Shown here: in pieces, positions 19,100 through 28,371 of the stretch
Numbering within the stretch: the first letter of the stretch is position 1
Layout: each line of letters opens with the position of its first letter
DNA from: DAONJL01 sp035405645 [NCBI: bacterium]
GTDB lineage: Bacteria > JAGOBX01 > DAONJL01
Assembly: GCA_035405645.1 (NCBI GenBank)
Contig: DAONJL010000002.1
Coordinates: 1 to 64,000, forward strand
Reading direction: 5' to 3'
DNA length: 64,000 bases
Made by a program: the position numbers and the translations under genes
The notes under the pieces: model-generated
Told to the model about the DNA's origin: nothing
The model's input: only the letters and a program-made list of their open reading frames with translations
Databases searched by the model: none

Positions 19100-20956
19100 T
19101 TATAAATCTAATATTTCTTCTAATTCCTTTGATAAATCATACTCATTAATGATTTCATTATTTACCTTTTCATCTTTTCTTTCTTCTTTTTTTGTTTCTT
19201 TATTTATCTGTTCTTCTTCAAATAATTGTTCATTATTTATTTTAAATTCATCTTCAACAATTGGTATTTCATTTTCACTTTTTTCTTCTTTTATTTCATC
19301 TTCTATTATTTCTTCATTTATATCAATATCTTTTAATAAATCATCAATATTTTCACCTGTTTCTTCTTCTTTTGCAACGGCTTCGTTACTGACACCACTA
19401 CTTAATAAATCATCTATATTTTCTGTTGATTCTTCTTCTTTTGGAACTTCTACTTCTTTTGTTATTGTTTCGGCTTCACTTATTAGTCCTTCTAAATCTT
19501 CTGGCATTGCTGCTGTTTGTTCTATTTTTTCGGCTCCTTTTATTATTTCTTCTTCTTTTATCTCTTCACTTATTTCTTCTTCTTTTGTGGCAACTTCCTC
19601 ACTCACGCTACTTAATAAATCATCTATATTTTCACTTGCTATTGTTTCTTCTTTTGGTGCTTCTACTTCTCCAATCCCACTTAATAAATCATCTATATTT
19701 TCTATTGATTCTTCTTCTTTTGGAACTTCTACTTCTTTTGTTATTGTTTCGGCTTCACTTATTAGTCCTTCTAAATCTTCTGGCATTGCTGCTGTTTGTT
19801 CTATTTCTTCGGCTCCTTTTATTATTTCTTCTTCTTTTATCTCTTCGCTTATTTCTTCTTCTTTTGCGGAAACTTCCTCACTCACACCTTTTAATAAATC
19901 ATCTATATTTTCACTTGCTATTATTTCTTCTTTTGGTGCTGCGGGTTCTCCAATTCCACTTAATAAATCATCTATATTTTCTGTTGATTCTTCTTCTTTT
20001 GGAACTTCTACTTCTTTTGTTATTGTTTCGGCTTCACTTATTAGTCCTTCTAAATCTTCTGGCATTGCTGCTGTTTGTTCTATTTCTTCGGCTCCTTTTA
20101 TTATTTCTTCTTCTTTTATCTCTTCGCTTATTTCTTCTTCTTTTGCGGAAACTTCCTCCCTCACGCCATTTAATAAATCATCTATATTTTCACTTGCTAT
20201 TATTTCTTCTTTTGGTGCTTCTACTTCTCCAATCCCACTTAATAAATCATCTATATTTTCTGTTGATTCTTCTTCTTTTAGTTCTGAAATTTCTGGAGAA
20301 ATTTTTTCAGTTTCAGATAAAAGAGCATCTAACTCATTATCTTTACTTTCTGTTGGTAATAAATCATTTTCACCTGTCAAATTTAATTCATTACTTTTAT
20401 CACTTGTAGAAGTTAATAAATCCTGTGTATCCTGTGGTATATTTAATAAACTATCTAATTCAGAAGATTGTAAATTTACATCCTGTTGTTGAGTGGGTAC
20501 TTCTGAAATATCTTGTTCTTGTGGAATATCAAGAATATTAGATAAATCCTCAGCAAAATCTTGTTTATTAGTTATTTCAATATTAGAAAATTCTTTTTCA
20601 AATTCTTCTGCACTAACTTCTGATGTTGCTTCATCAACTTCTTTTGCCATTGAAAAATCTTCTGAAGTTTGTGTTTCTTCTGCACTTACCTCTTTTTCAA
20701 AATCTTTTAATAAATCAGTATCAGCAGCAGTTTTTTTCTGCATTTCTTCTGGTGTTTTTTCAATGAACTCTTCCTCTGATTTTTCTTCACTATATTTTAA
20801 ATCTTTATCTTTGACTTCGAACATAAATAATAAAATAGAGATAGTAAATAAAGCAGCAGCAGAATATAAAAAAATAGTTTTATTTAAAAATAAAAATATT
20901 ATTGCTACTAAAACAAAAAAATAATAAATAGGAATTTCTATTTTTTGTATTTTCAT
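19100..20956 (-). CDS. Membrane-anchored acidic repeat protein with ENIDDLL motifs
   Basis: This 618-residue protein is of unknown family. Residues about 8-48 form two hydrophobic helices with a short turn, anchoring it in the membrane. The remaining 570 residues are Glu/Ser/Ile-rich and probably extended or coiled. From about 225 to 520 the sequence holds three near-identical 93-residue units, each with two ENIDDLL motifs and one PEDLEGLI motif; ENIDDLL occurs eight times in all. Looser copies (LDALLSE, LDSLLNIP, LSNILDIP) lie before the array and LEEILDL closes the protein. The motif resembles the EIDALLNG segment by which FliM binds CheY, so binding of a receiver domain is a testable guess. 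It heads the minus-strand operon and is divergent from the chemoreceptor gene. Confidence 0.75.
   Translation of the reverse strand: MKIQKIEIPIYYFFVLVAIIFLFLNKTIFLYSAAALFTISILLFMFEVKDKDLKYSEEKSEEEFIEKTPEEMQKKTAADTDLLKDFEKEVSAEETQTSEDFSMAKEVDEATSEVSAEEFEKEFSNIEITNKQDFAEDLSNILDIPQEQDISEVPTQQQDVNLQSSELDSLLNIPQDTQDLLTSTSDKSNELNLTGENDLLPTESKDNELDALLSETEKISPEISELKEEESTENIDDLLSGIGEVEAPKEEIIASENIDDLLNGVREEVSAKEEEISEEIKEEEIIKGAEEIEQTAAMPEDLEGLISEAETITKEVEVPKEEESTENIDDLLSGIGEPAAPKEEIIASENIDDLLKGVSEEVSAKEEEISEEIKEEEIIKGAEEIEQTAAMPEDLEGLISEAETITKEVEVPKEEESIENIDDLLSGIGEVEAPKEETIASENIDDLLSSVSEEVATKEEEISEEIKEEEIIKGAEKIEQTAAMPEDLEGLISEAETITKEVEVPKEEESTENIDDLLSSGVSNEAVAKEEETGENIDDLLKDIDINEEIIEDEIKEEKSENEIPIVEDEFKINNEQLFEEEQINKETKKEERKDEKVNNEIINEYDLSKELEEILDL
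19400..20281 (-). repeat. Tandem 279-bp coding repeat, three copies plus a partial
   Basis: A 279-base unit recurs with exact spacing: the same string begins at 19461, 19740 and 20019, and the flanking TCTATATTTTC string at 19413, 19692, 19971 and 20250. Copies differ by only a few bases, so the array is young or kept uniform by gene conversion. It encodes the 93-residue ENIDDLL units. Confidence 0.92.
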
Positions 20957-20989
20957 AAAAAATCCTTTGATTTTATTTTAAAAATAATA

Positions 20990-21017
20990 TTTTTATAAAT
21001 TTTTTAATAATTGTCAA
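20990..21017 (-). promoter_or_regulatory. Possible promoter of the minus-strand 20956-13203 operon
   Basis: On the minus strand TTGACA (21017-21012) is followed after 16 bases by TAAAAA (20995-20990). The -35 is perfect and the -10 weak. It is the best candidate in the divergent region, which otherwise shows only AT-rich sequence and a 23-codon frame. Confidence 0.4.
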
Positions 21018-21144
21018 GAATAAATTTTTGCAAAATCAAAATAATGGAAAGTTATAAATAATTAATTTTAAAAAAATTTTATCTTAACTTTTATTTTTAA
21101 TAATAGTAATAATTGTCAAAGTTTAAATAAGGATAAATTGTTTA

Positions 21145-21216
21145 ATGAAAAAATTTTGTAAAAAAATAATATACTTCATAATATCCCTATTTTTATATAA
21201 TATCATTGGAGGTTAA
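21145..21216 (+). other. Possible 23-residue hydrophobic leader peptide
   Basis: ATG 21145 opens a 23-codon frame encoding a short basic N-terminus, then a hydrophobic stretch (IIYFIISLFLYNII), ending at TAA 21214-21216. It has an AAGGATAA site about 8 bases upstream. Its stop overlaps the GGAGG that should serve the chemoreceptor gene, 12 bases before that gene's ATG. This could be a leader ORF or chance. The rest of the 272-base divergent gap 20957-21228 holds nothing else I can identify. Confidence 0.25.
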
Positions 21217-21228
21217 ATAATCCTAATT

Positions 21229-24180
21229 ATGAAAAAAAAATTTTTTTCTTTAAGAAATATTTTATTATGTAGTTTCATTTTAATCATTTTATTATTTTGT
21301 GTTCAAGGAATTTTTACAATTCAAAAAAGCAAATTATTTTTAAAATTAATTTTAGATATTGAAAAAAATAAATTACCATTAAATTATGAAGAAAATAATT
21401 TAATGTTATTGCAATCAAGAATAGCAGACCATATAAATTTTATTTTTTATAATAATGACTTAGAAAAAATTACAGACAGATATAATCGATTGAATCAAAG
21501 AATAGAAAATTATAAAAAAGCAATAAAGTTTTATGAAGGAAAATTTGAAGATAAAGAAATAAATCAAATAATAAATGAATGTGGAAATTTAGTAGAAGAA
21601 TTAAAAGTAAAAAGTTCAGAAATTTACAATCTAAAAATTTCGCTAATAAATCAATATAAAGATGATAAGTATCAGATTTATAATACAGAAAGTTACAAAA
21701 ATTACGAAACAACAATAAGTACAATTAATACTAATTTATTATTATTAAATGATAAACTAAAAATAATACAGATAAAAATAAAAGATAAGATTGAAAATGA
21801 AACACAAATAATAAATAAAAAGATTAGTAATTTAATAAATCAAGTTATTATTATAACAATTATATCAATAATAATTGCAATAGTATTAAGCATAATAATT
21901 CCACGCATTATGAAAATTCAATTAAAAGAAATAAACGAGAAATTACATAACTTTATAAGAACAGGTAAAACAGAAAAAATTTTAGAAGAAAATAAGTTTA
22001 ATGAATTGAAAATTATTTGTGAAGGGTTAAATCAGACATTTGACCATATAAATATTTTAATAAAAAAAATAAAATGCATATCAAATGATGATTTAAATAA
22101 TGAATTATTAAATATAAAAGAAGAAGATACAACAAATGAGATAGAACAGGAATTTAAGAAATTATTAAAACATTTAAAGAAAATATCAAAAATATTAAAA
22201 CTAATAGCAACAGATGAATTATATGATAAAGAGATTAATAACTTCTTAAATGAAATAAAAAGTTCAGAAAAAGGAATCACGACATTAAAAAATAGTGAAA
22301 GCACAATAATAAAAGAATCAGATGTAAGTGTAAAAGGTGAATTATTAAACTCATTAGTTAAAATGATAGTATTTTTAAGAAGTTTATTTGAAAGATTAGA
22401 GTTAGTATCAAAAGATGATTTGTATAATCAAAAATTAAATGATAAAATATCAGATGGTGATTTAGGAAAAATATATATTAAATTAAGAGACAATTTTAGA
22501 GGTATAACAAAACAAATAGAATTACTTGCTGCAGATGAATTATATGATGAAGCATTAAATAAACCAGTATCTAATGGAGTGATTGGAACAACACTAATAT
22601 GGATAAGAGATATAATGCGAATTTTATCAAGACAATTAGAATTAATAGCTGATGACCAATTATATAATCCAGAATTAGATGTAGATGTATCAACAGGAAC
22701 ATTAGGTAAAAGTATTAAAAAAGTAAAAAATAATTTAAGAGCAATATGCGAACAAGCAGGGTTGCTTGCAAATGATGATTTATATAATCAAAAACTAAAT
22801 AAAGCAGCATCAATGGGTGATTTAGGAAAACAATTTGTTTTTTTAAGAGATATATTAAGAATGCTTGCAAGACAAGCAGAACTAATTGCAAATGATGATT
22901 TATATAATGAAGAATTAGATGTAGCAGTTTCAACAGGTTATATGGGTTCAATATTTTTAAAAATGCGTGATAATTTACGATTACTTGCTAACCAAGCAAA
23001 ATTAATAGCAAATGATGATTTATATAATCAAGAATTAAATAGAATAATTACAAAAGGTATATTAGGTAATTCATTTGCACAGATGCGTGATAATTTAAGA
23101 ATTTTAGCAAGACAGGCAGAACTAATTGCAAATGATGATTTATATAACAAAGAATTATTAGAAGAAGGCAAAGGTGATTTAAGTAAATCATTTGTAAAAA
23201 TGATTAAACGATTAAAATATTTTGCAAATATATATGAAGAAATAGCAAAAGGAAATTTAACAATAAATATAGATGATAAAATAGCACAGGGAGTATTAGG
23301 AAAAAGTCTAAAAAATATGATAGATAATTTAAGTAAATTAATAAAATCATTAAAAAATTTATCATTAAAAATAGATGAAACATCAGAAGAAATGTTAAGT
23401 TCATCAATGCAATTAGCAAAAGGTTTAAAAACACAGAGTTTAAGAATAGAAGAAATACAAGCAGCAATAGAAGAGATGTCAACATCATCTCAGCAAATTC
23501 GTGAGAATGTAAAAGAAGCAGCAAATAAAGCAAAGGATATGAATGAATCATCAAAAGAAGGACAAAATGTAGTAATAAATACAGTAAAGAGTTTAAATAA
23601 AATAAAAGAAGCAGTTGATAAATCTTCAATAAATATGGAAAAATTATCTTTGCGTTCAAAGGAAATAACAAAAATTTTAAAAACAATAAGAGATATTAGT
23701 GAGCAAACAAATTTATTATCTTTAAATGCAGCAATAGAAGCAGCAAGAGCAGGTGAATTTGGTAAAGGCTTTGCAGTAGTCGCTGACGAGGTAAGAAAAT
23801 TAGCAGAAAAAAGTTCAATGAATGCAATGGAAATTGGAAATATTGTTGATAATATTCAAAAAGATATTGAAAATTCTGTTATCTCAATGATGGAAGGAAA
23901 AGAATCAGTTAATGAAGGTGAAGTAATGATTGCTAATCTTGAAAATTCTTTTGAAAATATACAGCAGGTAATTTTTTCAACAACACAAGCAATAAATGAA
24001 ATAAATGTAATAATATCTGAACAGGTAAAGGTAACTAATGAAATAACCAATAATATGGAAACAGTTACAACTATATCAAAAGAAAGTTTTCAGAGTTCTG
24101 ATAAATCTGTTGATGTAGCAAAAAATCTTAAAGATATTGTTAATGAATTAAATATCAGTATAGAAAAATTTCAAATATAA
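21229..24180 (+). CDS. Methyl-accepting chemotaxis protein with a HAMP-like repeat array
   Basis: The 983-residue chemoreceptor has TM1 at about 8-27, a helical sensor region to about 200 and TM2 at about 203-226. A long array of HAMP-like units then leads to a C-terminal MCP signalling domain. The hairpin tip of that domain shows [19 protein letters not shown] and [14 protein letters not shown] at about 825-862. Between about 395 and 675, seven units of exactly 40 residues share a core ANDDLYN, then ten or so residues, GxLG and MRDNLR. Two looser units precede them and a more classical HAMP (AKGNLTINI) follows. MCPs control CheA kinase; no CheA or CheW gene is nearby. GGAGG lies 16 bases before the ATG, a long gap. 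The array is far longer than the usual single HAMP. Confidence 0.93.
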   Translation: MKKKFFSLRNILLCSFILIILLFCVQGIFTIQKSKLFLKLILDIEKNKLPLNYEENNLMLLQSRIADHINFIFYNNDLEKITDRYNRLNQRIENYKKAIKFYEGKFEDKEINQIINECGNLVEELKVKSSEIYNLKISLINQYKDDKYQIYNTESYKNYETTISTINTNLLLLNDKLKIIQIKIKDKIENETQIINKKISNLINQVIIITIISIIIAIVLSIIIPRIMKIQLKEINEKLHNFIRTGKTEKILEENKFNELKIICEGLNQTFDHINILIKKIKCISNDDLNNELLNIKEEDTTNEIEQEFKKLLKHLKKISKILKLIATDELYDKEINNFLNEIKSSEKGITTLKNSESTIIKESDVSVKGELLNSLVKMIVFLRSLFERLELVSKDDLYNQKLNDKISDGDLGKIYIKLRDNFRGITKQIELLAADELYDEALNKPVSNGVIGTTLIWIRDIMRILSRQLELIADDQLYNPELDVDVSTGTLGKSIKKVKNNLRAICEQAGLLANDDLYNQKLNKAASMGDLGKQFVFLRDILRMLARQAELIANDDLYNEELDVAVSTGYMGSIFLKMRDNLRLLANQAKLIANDDLYNQELNRIITKGILGNSFAQMRDNLRILARQAELIANDDLYNKELLEEGKGDLSKSFVKMIKRLKYFANIYEEIAKGNLTINIDDKIAQGVLGKSLKNMIDNLSKLIKSLKNLSLKIDETSEEMLSSSMQLAKGLKTQSLRIEEIQAAIEEMSTSSQQIRENVKEAANKAKDMNESSKEGQNVVINTVKSLNKIKEAVDKSSINMEKLSLRSKEITKILKTIRDISEQTNLLSLNAAIEAARAGEFGKGFAVVADEVRKLAEKSSMNAMEIGNIVDNIQKDIENSVISMMEGKESVNEGEVMIANLENSFENIQQVIFSTTQAINEINVIISEQVKVTNEITNNMETVTTISKESFQSSDKSVDVAKNLKDIVNELNISIEKFQI
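22411..23250 (+). repeat. 120-bp-period coding array (HAMP-like units) in the chemoreceptor gene
   Basis: The DDLYN/DELYD-coding core recurs at 22411, 22531, 22651, 22771, 22891, 23011 and 23131, exactly every 120 bases. The units differ at many positions, so the strict register reflects structure (40 residues per unit) and not recent copying, except for the last four, which are more alike. Confidence 0.9.
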
Positions 24181-24197
24181 AAAATTTAAACATATCT

Positions 24198-24226
24198 TTG
24201 ACATTTACAAAAATTTATTGTAATAA
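24198..24226 (+). promoter_or_regulatory. Sigma70-type promoter for the epimerase-glycosyltransferase pair
   Basis: TTGACA at 24198-24203, a 17-base spacer and TAATAA at 24221-24226, followed by AGAAGGA at about 24250-24256 before the start codon. Confidence 0.65.
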
Positions 24227-24263
24227 AAGAAAATTTTAGAAAAAAATCAAGAAGGAAAAAATT

Positions 24264-25223
24264 ATGAAAAAAATATTAATAACTGGTGGTGCTGGTTTTA
24301 TTGGTTCTCATTTAATTAAAAATTTAATTAATGAAAATAAAATTATTTGTATTGATAATTTTAATGATTTTTATAATCCAAAAATAAAAGAAAAAAATAT
24401 TTCGCCATTTTTAAGCAATAAGAATTTTATTTTATTTAGAAATGATATTACAGAACCTGATATATTTAATAAAATATTTTCAGTTCATTCTGATATTGAA
24501 ATTGTTGTACATTTAGCAGCAAGGGCTGGTGTGCGGCAATCAATTGAAAATCCTGAAATTTACATTGATACTAATATTAAAGGAACTTATTATTTACTTG
24601 AAGCAATGAGAAAATATAATATTAACAAACTTATATTTGCTTCTTCTTCTTCTATTTATGGTAATAATAAAAAAATTCCTTTTTCTGAAAATGATAGAGT
24701 TGATAATATGATTTCGCCTTATGCAATAACAAAACGAACAGGTGAATTATTATGTTTTAACTATCATCATTTATATAAATTAAATGTATTTTGTTTAAGA
24801 TTTTTTACTGTATATGGTCCTTCGCAAAGACCTGAAATGGCTATTCATTATTTTACTGATAAAATTTTTAATGATAAAGAAATACCTGTTTTTGGTGATG
24901 GATTACAACAGCGTGATTTTACTTATATTGATGATATTATTGATGGTGTTTTAAAAGCAATAGATAAATGTAATAGTTTCGATATTTTTAATTTAGGTGA
25001 ATCACAGTCAATTGAGTTAGTAAAAGTTATTAATTTAATTGGAAAATATTTAAATAAAGAAGTAAAAATAAAATATTATCCTGCAAATGAAGCAGATGTA
25101 AGGCTAACTTATGCTGATATAAGTAAAGCAAAAAAATATTTAGGTTATTCACCAAAAACTAAAATAGAAGATGGTTTGAGATTATTTATAAATTGGTATT
25201 TAGAACAAAAAAAAATCTTCTAA
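24264..25223 (+). CDS. NAD-dependent sugar-nucleotide epimerase (UDP-glucuronate 4-epimerase-like)
   Basis: The 319-residue extended short-chain dehydrogenase has TGGAGFIGSH at its N-terminus for NAD and the catalytic Tyr153-x3-Lys157 (YAITK) with the ASSSSIYG serine segment before it. LAARAGVRQSIENP and the FFTVYGPSQRPEMAI stretch are typical of UDP-glucuronate/UDP-glucose 4-epimerases. It would make a sugar nucleotide for surface polysaccharide. Its TAA overlaps the ATG of the next gene (TAATG), a glycosyltransferase, which supports that role. The exact sugar is not determined. Confidence 0.88.
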   Translation: MKKILITGGAGFIGSHLIKNLINENKIICIDNFNDFYNPKIKEKNISPFLSNKNFILFRNDITEPDIFNKIFSVHSDIEIVVHLAARAGVRQSIENPEIYIDTNIKGTYYLLEAMRKYNINKLIFASSSSIYGNNKKIPFSENDRVDNMISPYAITKRTGELLCFNYHHLYKLNVFCLRFFTVYGPSQRPEMAIHYFTDKIFNDKEIPVFGDGLQQRDFTYIDDIIDGVLKAIDKCNSFDIFNLGESQSIELVKVINLIGKYLNKEVKIKYYPANEADVRLTYADISKAKKYLGYSPKTKIEDGLRLFINWYLEQKKIF

Positions 25224-26542
25224 TGGCTAAAATAAAAAATATTTTATTTATTTCCTATTATTTTCCGCCTGCTGGTGGTATTCGTGTATTAAGAAATTAT
25301 TCTTTTGTTAAATATCTTTCTAATTTAACTAATTATCATATCTTTGTAATAACTACAAATTTTCCAAAGGATGGAATGGAAGATTATTTTCTTTATAAAA
25401 CATTAAAAAATAAACGAATAAAAATTTATCCGCTTATTTCATTTAATTTTGAATATTATATAAAAAAAATAAAAAAGGCGATATTTAAAAATTCCGGTAA
25501 AAAAAATGAATATAATCCACCAAAAGAAAATATAATTATAAAAAAAATTATAAATACATTCTTTATACCAGACCATAATGTAATTTTTTTCATTTTAAAC
25601 TTTTTTAAATTTTTCTTTTTATTAAAAAAAATAAAACCAGATGTTGTTATATCATCATCGCCTCCTTTTTCCTGTCATTTGATTGCTTTATTATTAAAAA
25701 ATATTTTTAATTATAAATGGATAGTTGATTTAAGAGACCCCTGGCTTGGTCATAAACCATTTGTTGAACCTTATGGTTTTATTAAAAAAATAAATTCTTT
25801 TATCGAATACATAGTATTTAAAAAATGCGATAAAATTATAACCTGTGTTCAAGATTTTATTGAAAACTATAAAAAAACTTATCAAATAATTCCAGAGAAA
25901 AAATATCATTTGATTTTAAATGGCTATGATGATGATTTATTCGAAACAGCACAAAATAAAATTAAAAAAAATAATAATTTTTTTACAATAAATTATTCAG
26001 GTTCTTTTAATGTCTGGCGTTCACCTCAATTATTTATTAATTCATTAAAAACTTTTGAAGAAAAATATTTATCTAAAATAAATAAAAAAATTCAATTTAC
26101 TATCTGGGGTAATTATCCTGAAAAATATACTCAATTACCAGAAAAATATGAAATAAAAAAAATTGAAATAAAATTTAATAAACATATTAATTATTTTGAG
26201 AGTATCAAAAAAATGCTTGAAACAGATGTAAATCTTCTTATTGTTTCAGACCGCGAAGGACCAAATGTTCCAACAGGTAAATTTTCAAATTATTTAGCCG
26301 CAAAAAAACCGATACTTGCTTTATTACCTAAAAATAGTATTATAACAAAATTTATAAATGACAATAAAATTGGTATAGCACTTGAAGAATCTTCTGCTGA
26401 AATAATTGCAGAATCAATTATGAATTTAATAAATAATTATGAAACCTATGAAACTAACTTCAAAAAAATTGAATTACAAAAATATTCAAGAAAACTTCAA
26501 ACAAAAGAATTATTAAAAATACTTGACTCATTTTATAAATAA
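25223..26542 (+). CDS. Glycosyltransferase, GT4-like (GT-B fold)
   Basis: From the TAATG-coupled ATG at 25223 the protein is 439 residues. A longer frame from a TTG at 25193 overlaps the epimerase and is not preferred. FISYYFPPAGGIRVLRN at the N-terminus is the acceptor-side glycine-rich loop of GT4-like enzymes. Further on are VISSSPPFSCH, VDLRDPW, LNGYDDDLF and a donor-site region with GPNVPTGKFSNYLAAKKP. It resembles the transferases of exopolysaccharide and O-antigen clusters. With the upstream epimerase it forms a two-gene surface-sugar unit. Sugar donor unknown. Confidence 0.82.
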   Translation: MAKIKNILFISYYFPPAGGIRVLRNYSFVKYLSNLTNYHIFVITTNFPKDGMEDYFLYKTLKNKRIKIYPLISFNFEYYIKKIKKAIFKNSGKKNEYNPPKENIIIKKIINTFFIPDHNVIFFILNFFKFFFLLKKIKPDVVISSSPPFSCHLIALLLKNIFNYKWIVDLRDPWLGHKPFVEPYGFIKKINSFIEYIVFKKCDKIITCVQDFIENYKKTYQIIPEKKYHLILNGYDDDLFETAQNKIKKNNNFFTINYSGSFNVWRSPQLFINSLKTFEEKYLSKINKKIQFTIWGNYPEKYTQLPEKYEIKKIEIKFNKHINYFESIKKMLETDVNLLIVSDREGPNVPTGKFSNYLAAKKPILALLPKNSIITKFINDNKIGIALEESSAEIIAESIMNLINNYETYETNFKKIELQKYSRKLQTKELLKILDSFYK

Positions 26543-26747
26543 AAAGTATAATTAAAAATTATGTATATTTTAAAAAATCATTCAATATAAATCTTTTCTT
26601 ATTATTTAGATATTTTTTAATTTTAAAAATTATAAATTAAAAAAATTTTATTTTATAACGATTTTAATCACTATTTTTTTAATATCTTCCCGATTTTTGC
26701 TTAACCATCATCTGCTTGTTCTTTTCCAAAAAAAATTTGTTTTTTAC

Positions 26748-26776
26748 TTGACAAAATTATATATTATAATGATAAA
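26748..26776 (+). promoter_or_regulatory. Probable promoter of acpP
   Basis: A perfect TTGACA (26748-26753) is followed 17 bases on by GATAAA (26771-26776), inside an AT-rich TATAATGATAAAAT stretch, so the exact -10 is uncertain. The rest of the 271-base gap 26543-26813 is plain AT-rich sequence with no frame or hairpin I can support. Confidence 0.55.
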
Positions 26777-26813
26777 ATAATAAGTATTAATAAAATTTTT
26801 ATGGAGGTGTAAA

Positions 26814-27056
26814 ATGGCTGATAATATTGAAGAAAAAGTAAAATCAATAATTAAAGAACAACTTGATGTAGATGAAGCAGAAATAACAATGGAAGCTTCA
26901 TTTGTAGAAGATTTAGGTGCTGATTCATTAGACCAGGCAGAATTAATAATGTCTTTAGAAGAAGAATTCGGTATTGATATACCAGATGAAGAAGCAGAAA
27001 AATTAAAAACAGTTGGAGCAGCAATAGAATTTATAAAATCAAAAAAAAGTAGCTAA
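26814..27056 (+). CDS. acpP: Acyl carrier protein
   Basis: The 80-residue acidic carrier protein has the phosphopantetheine site GADSLD with Ser38, then the acidic helix [18 protein letters not shown]. In [10 protein letters not shown] a Gln and Ala replace the more usual Thr-Val after DSLD, a mild variant. It carries growing acyl chains in type II fatty-acid synthesis. A strong GGAGGTG precedes the start. The gene is followed by a terminator hairpin and then fabF, the usual acpP-fabF-rnc order. Confidence 0.97.
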   Translation: MADNIEEKVKSIIKEQLDVDEAEITMEASFVEDLGADSLDQAELIMSLEEEFGIDIPDEEAEKLKTVGAAIEFIKSKKSS

Positions 27057-27066
27057 TTTATAAATG

Positions 27067-27100
27067 AGGACTATTCATTAATATATGAGTAGTCCTTTTT
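27067..27100 (+). terminator. Terminator/attenuator between acpP and fabF
   Basis: A 12-bp stem (27067-27078 with 27085-27096, one T-G pair) with a 6-base loop is followed by a run of T (27096-27100). It would cut transcription after acpP and let fabF and rnc be read at a lower level, matching the high demand for acyl carrier protein. Confidence 0.8.
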
Positions 27101-27119
27101 CTTATAAAAGGAGATAGGA

Positions 27120-28361
27120 ATGAAAAGAAGAGTAGTTATCACAGGTTTTGGAGTATTAGCACCCGATAGTTTGGGTATAGATAATTTTTGGAAACGAATT
27201 GTAGAGGGACCGTCAAGTGCTGATTTTATTACATATTTTGATGTTTCACAATTTGATACAAAATTTGCCTGTGAATTAAAAGTTTATAAACCTGAAGACC
27301 ATTTTTCTAAAAAAGAATTAAGAAGAAAAGATAGATTTGTTCAATATGCTCTTGTAGCAGCACGAGAAGCATATAAAAATGCACAATTAGATAATATAAT
27401 TTGTCCAAAAGAACGAATTGGAGTTTATGTTAGTTCAGGTATTGGTGGAATAAATACTTTTACTGAAAATATTATCGAATATTATAAAGGTGGTCCACGA
27501 AAAATTAGTCCTCTTTTGATTCCTATGTTCATTATTAATTTAGTTGCTGGTGAAATTGCAATTGAATTTGGTTTAAAAGGTCCAAATCTTTCAGTTGTTA
27601 CTGCTTGCGCTGCTTCATCACATTCGATTGGTGAAGCATTTCGTTGTATTCAAAATAATGAAGCTGATATAATATTAGCAGGTGGCACAGAAGCTGCAAT
27701 CTCACCTATTGGTTTAGGTGGATTTAGTAATATGAAAGCAATATCAGAACGAAATGATGACCCAAAAAGAGCAAGCAGACCATTTGATAAAGAACGAGAT
27801 GGCTTTGTAATGGGTGAAGGTGCTGGAATAATAGTATTAGAAGAATTAGAACACGCAAAAAAAAGAAATGCAAACATTATTTGCGAAGTAAAAGGATATG
27901 GTAAAAGTTGTGATGCACATCATATAACAGCGCCAGACCCTGATGGAGAAGGTGCTTATCGTTGTATGAAAAATGCAATTGAAGATGCTTGTTTGACAAT
28001 AAATGATATTCAATACATTAATGCCCACGGCACTTCCACTCCTTTAAATGATAGAGTTGAAACTCTTGCTATAAAAAAATTATTTGGTGAAAGAAGTAAA
28101 GATATTTTTGTTAGTTCAACTAAATCTGTTATTGGTCATTTATTAGGAGCTGCTGGTGCAGTTGAACTAATTGCTACTGCACTTGCAATCAAAAAAAGTG
28201 AAATTCCACCAACAATAAATTATGAATTTCCTGAGGAAGGAATGGATTTGAACTATGTTCCTAATAAATCAATTAAATGTGAAATAGAAAATGCAATGTC
28301 AAATTCATTTGGTTTTGGTGGACATAATGCTTCTATTGTAATAGGAAAATATCACTCATAA
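27120..28361 (+). CDS. fabF: 3-oxoacyl-[acyl-carrier-protein] synthase II
   Basis: The 413-residue condensing enzyme elongates acyl-ACP with malonyl-ACP. The Cys-His-His triad is visible: Cys163 in VTACAASSH, the His of NAHGTSTPLND and the His of SVIGHLLGAAG. SNSFGFGGHNAS closes the fold. Length fits FabF. GGAGATAGG lies just before the ATG and an intrinsic terminator precedes it. Ten bases separate its stop from rnc. All catalytic residues are present. Confidence 0.97.
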   Translation: MKRRVVITGFGVLAPDSLGIDNFWKRIVEGPSSADFITYFDVSQFDTKFACELKVYKPEDHFSKKELRRKDRFVQYALVAAREAYKNAQLDNIICPKERIGVYVSSGIGGINTFTENIIEYYKGGPRKISPLLIPMFIINLVAGEIAIEFGLKGPNLSVVTACAASSHSIGEAFRCIQNNEADIILAGGTEAAISPIGLGGFSNMKAISERNDDPKRASRPFDKERDGFVMGEGAGIIVLEELEHAKKRNANIICEVKGYGKSCDAHHITAPDPDGEGAYRCMKNAIEDACLTINDIQYINAHGTSTPLNDRVETLAIKKLFGERSKDIFVSSTKSVIGHLLGAAGAVELIATALAIKKSEIPPTINYEFPEEGMDLNYVPNKSIKCEIENAMSNSFGFGGHNASIVIGKYHS

Positions 28362-28371
28362 TTTTTTTAAA

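Noticed and set aside
19426-20409. A 327-codon Leu-rich plus-strand frame
   Set aside because: Another antisense frame of the same Glu-rich repeats; Leu/Phe runs come from CTT/TTC codons opposite GAA.
18834-20492. A 552-codon open frame on the plus strand, Ser/Ile-rich with apparent repeats
   Set aside because: It is the antisense shadow of the 279-bp repeats and the aldolase gene. It has no ribosome site, and the minus-strand frame has a start, two membrane helices and operon context.
22411-23250. CRISPR array suggested by 120-bp periodicity
   Set aside because: The period is a multiple of three inside one open frame, with no constant short repeat or unique spacers.
25193-25222. Ten-codon upstream extension of the GT4-like gene from a TTG
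   Set aside because: It lies inside the epimerase gene; the TAATG-coupled ATG at 25223 matches the family start.
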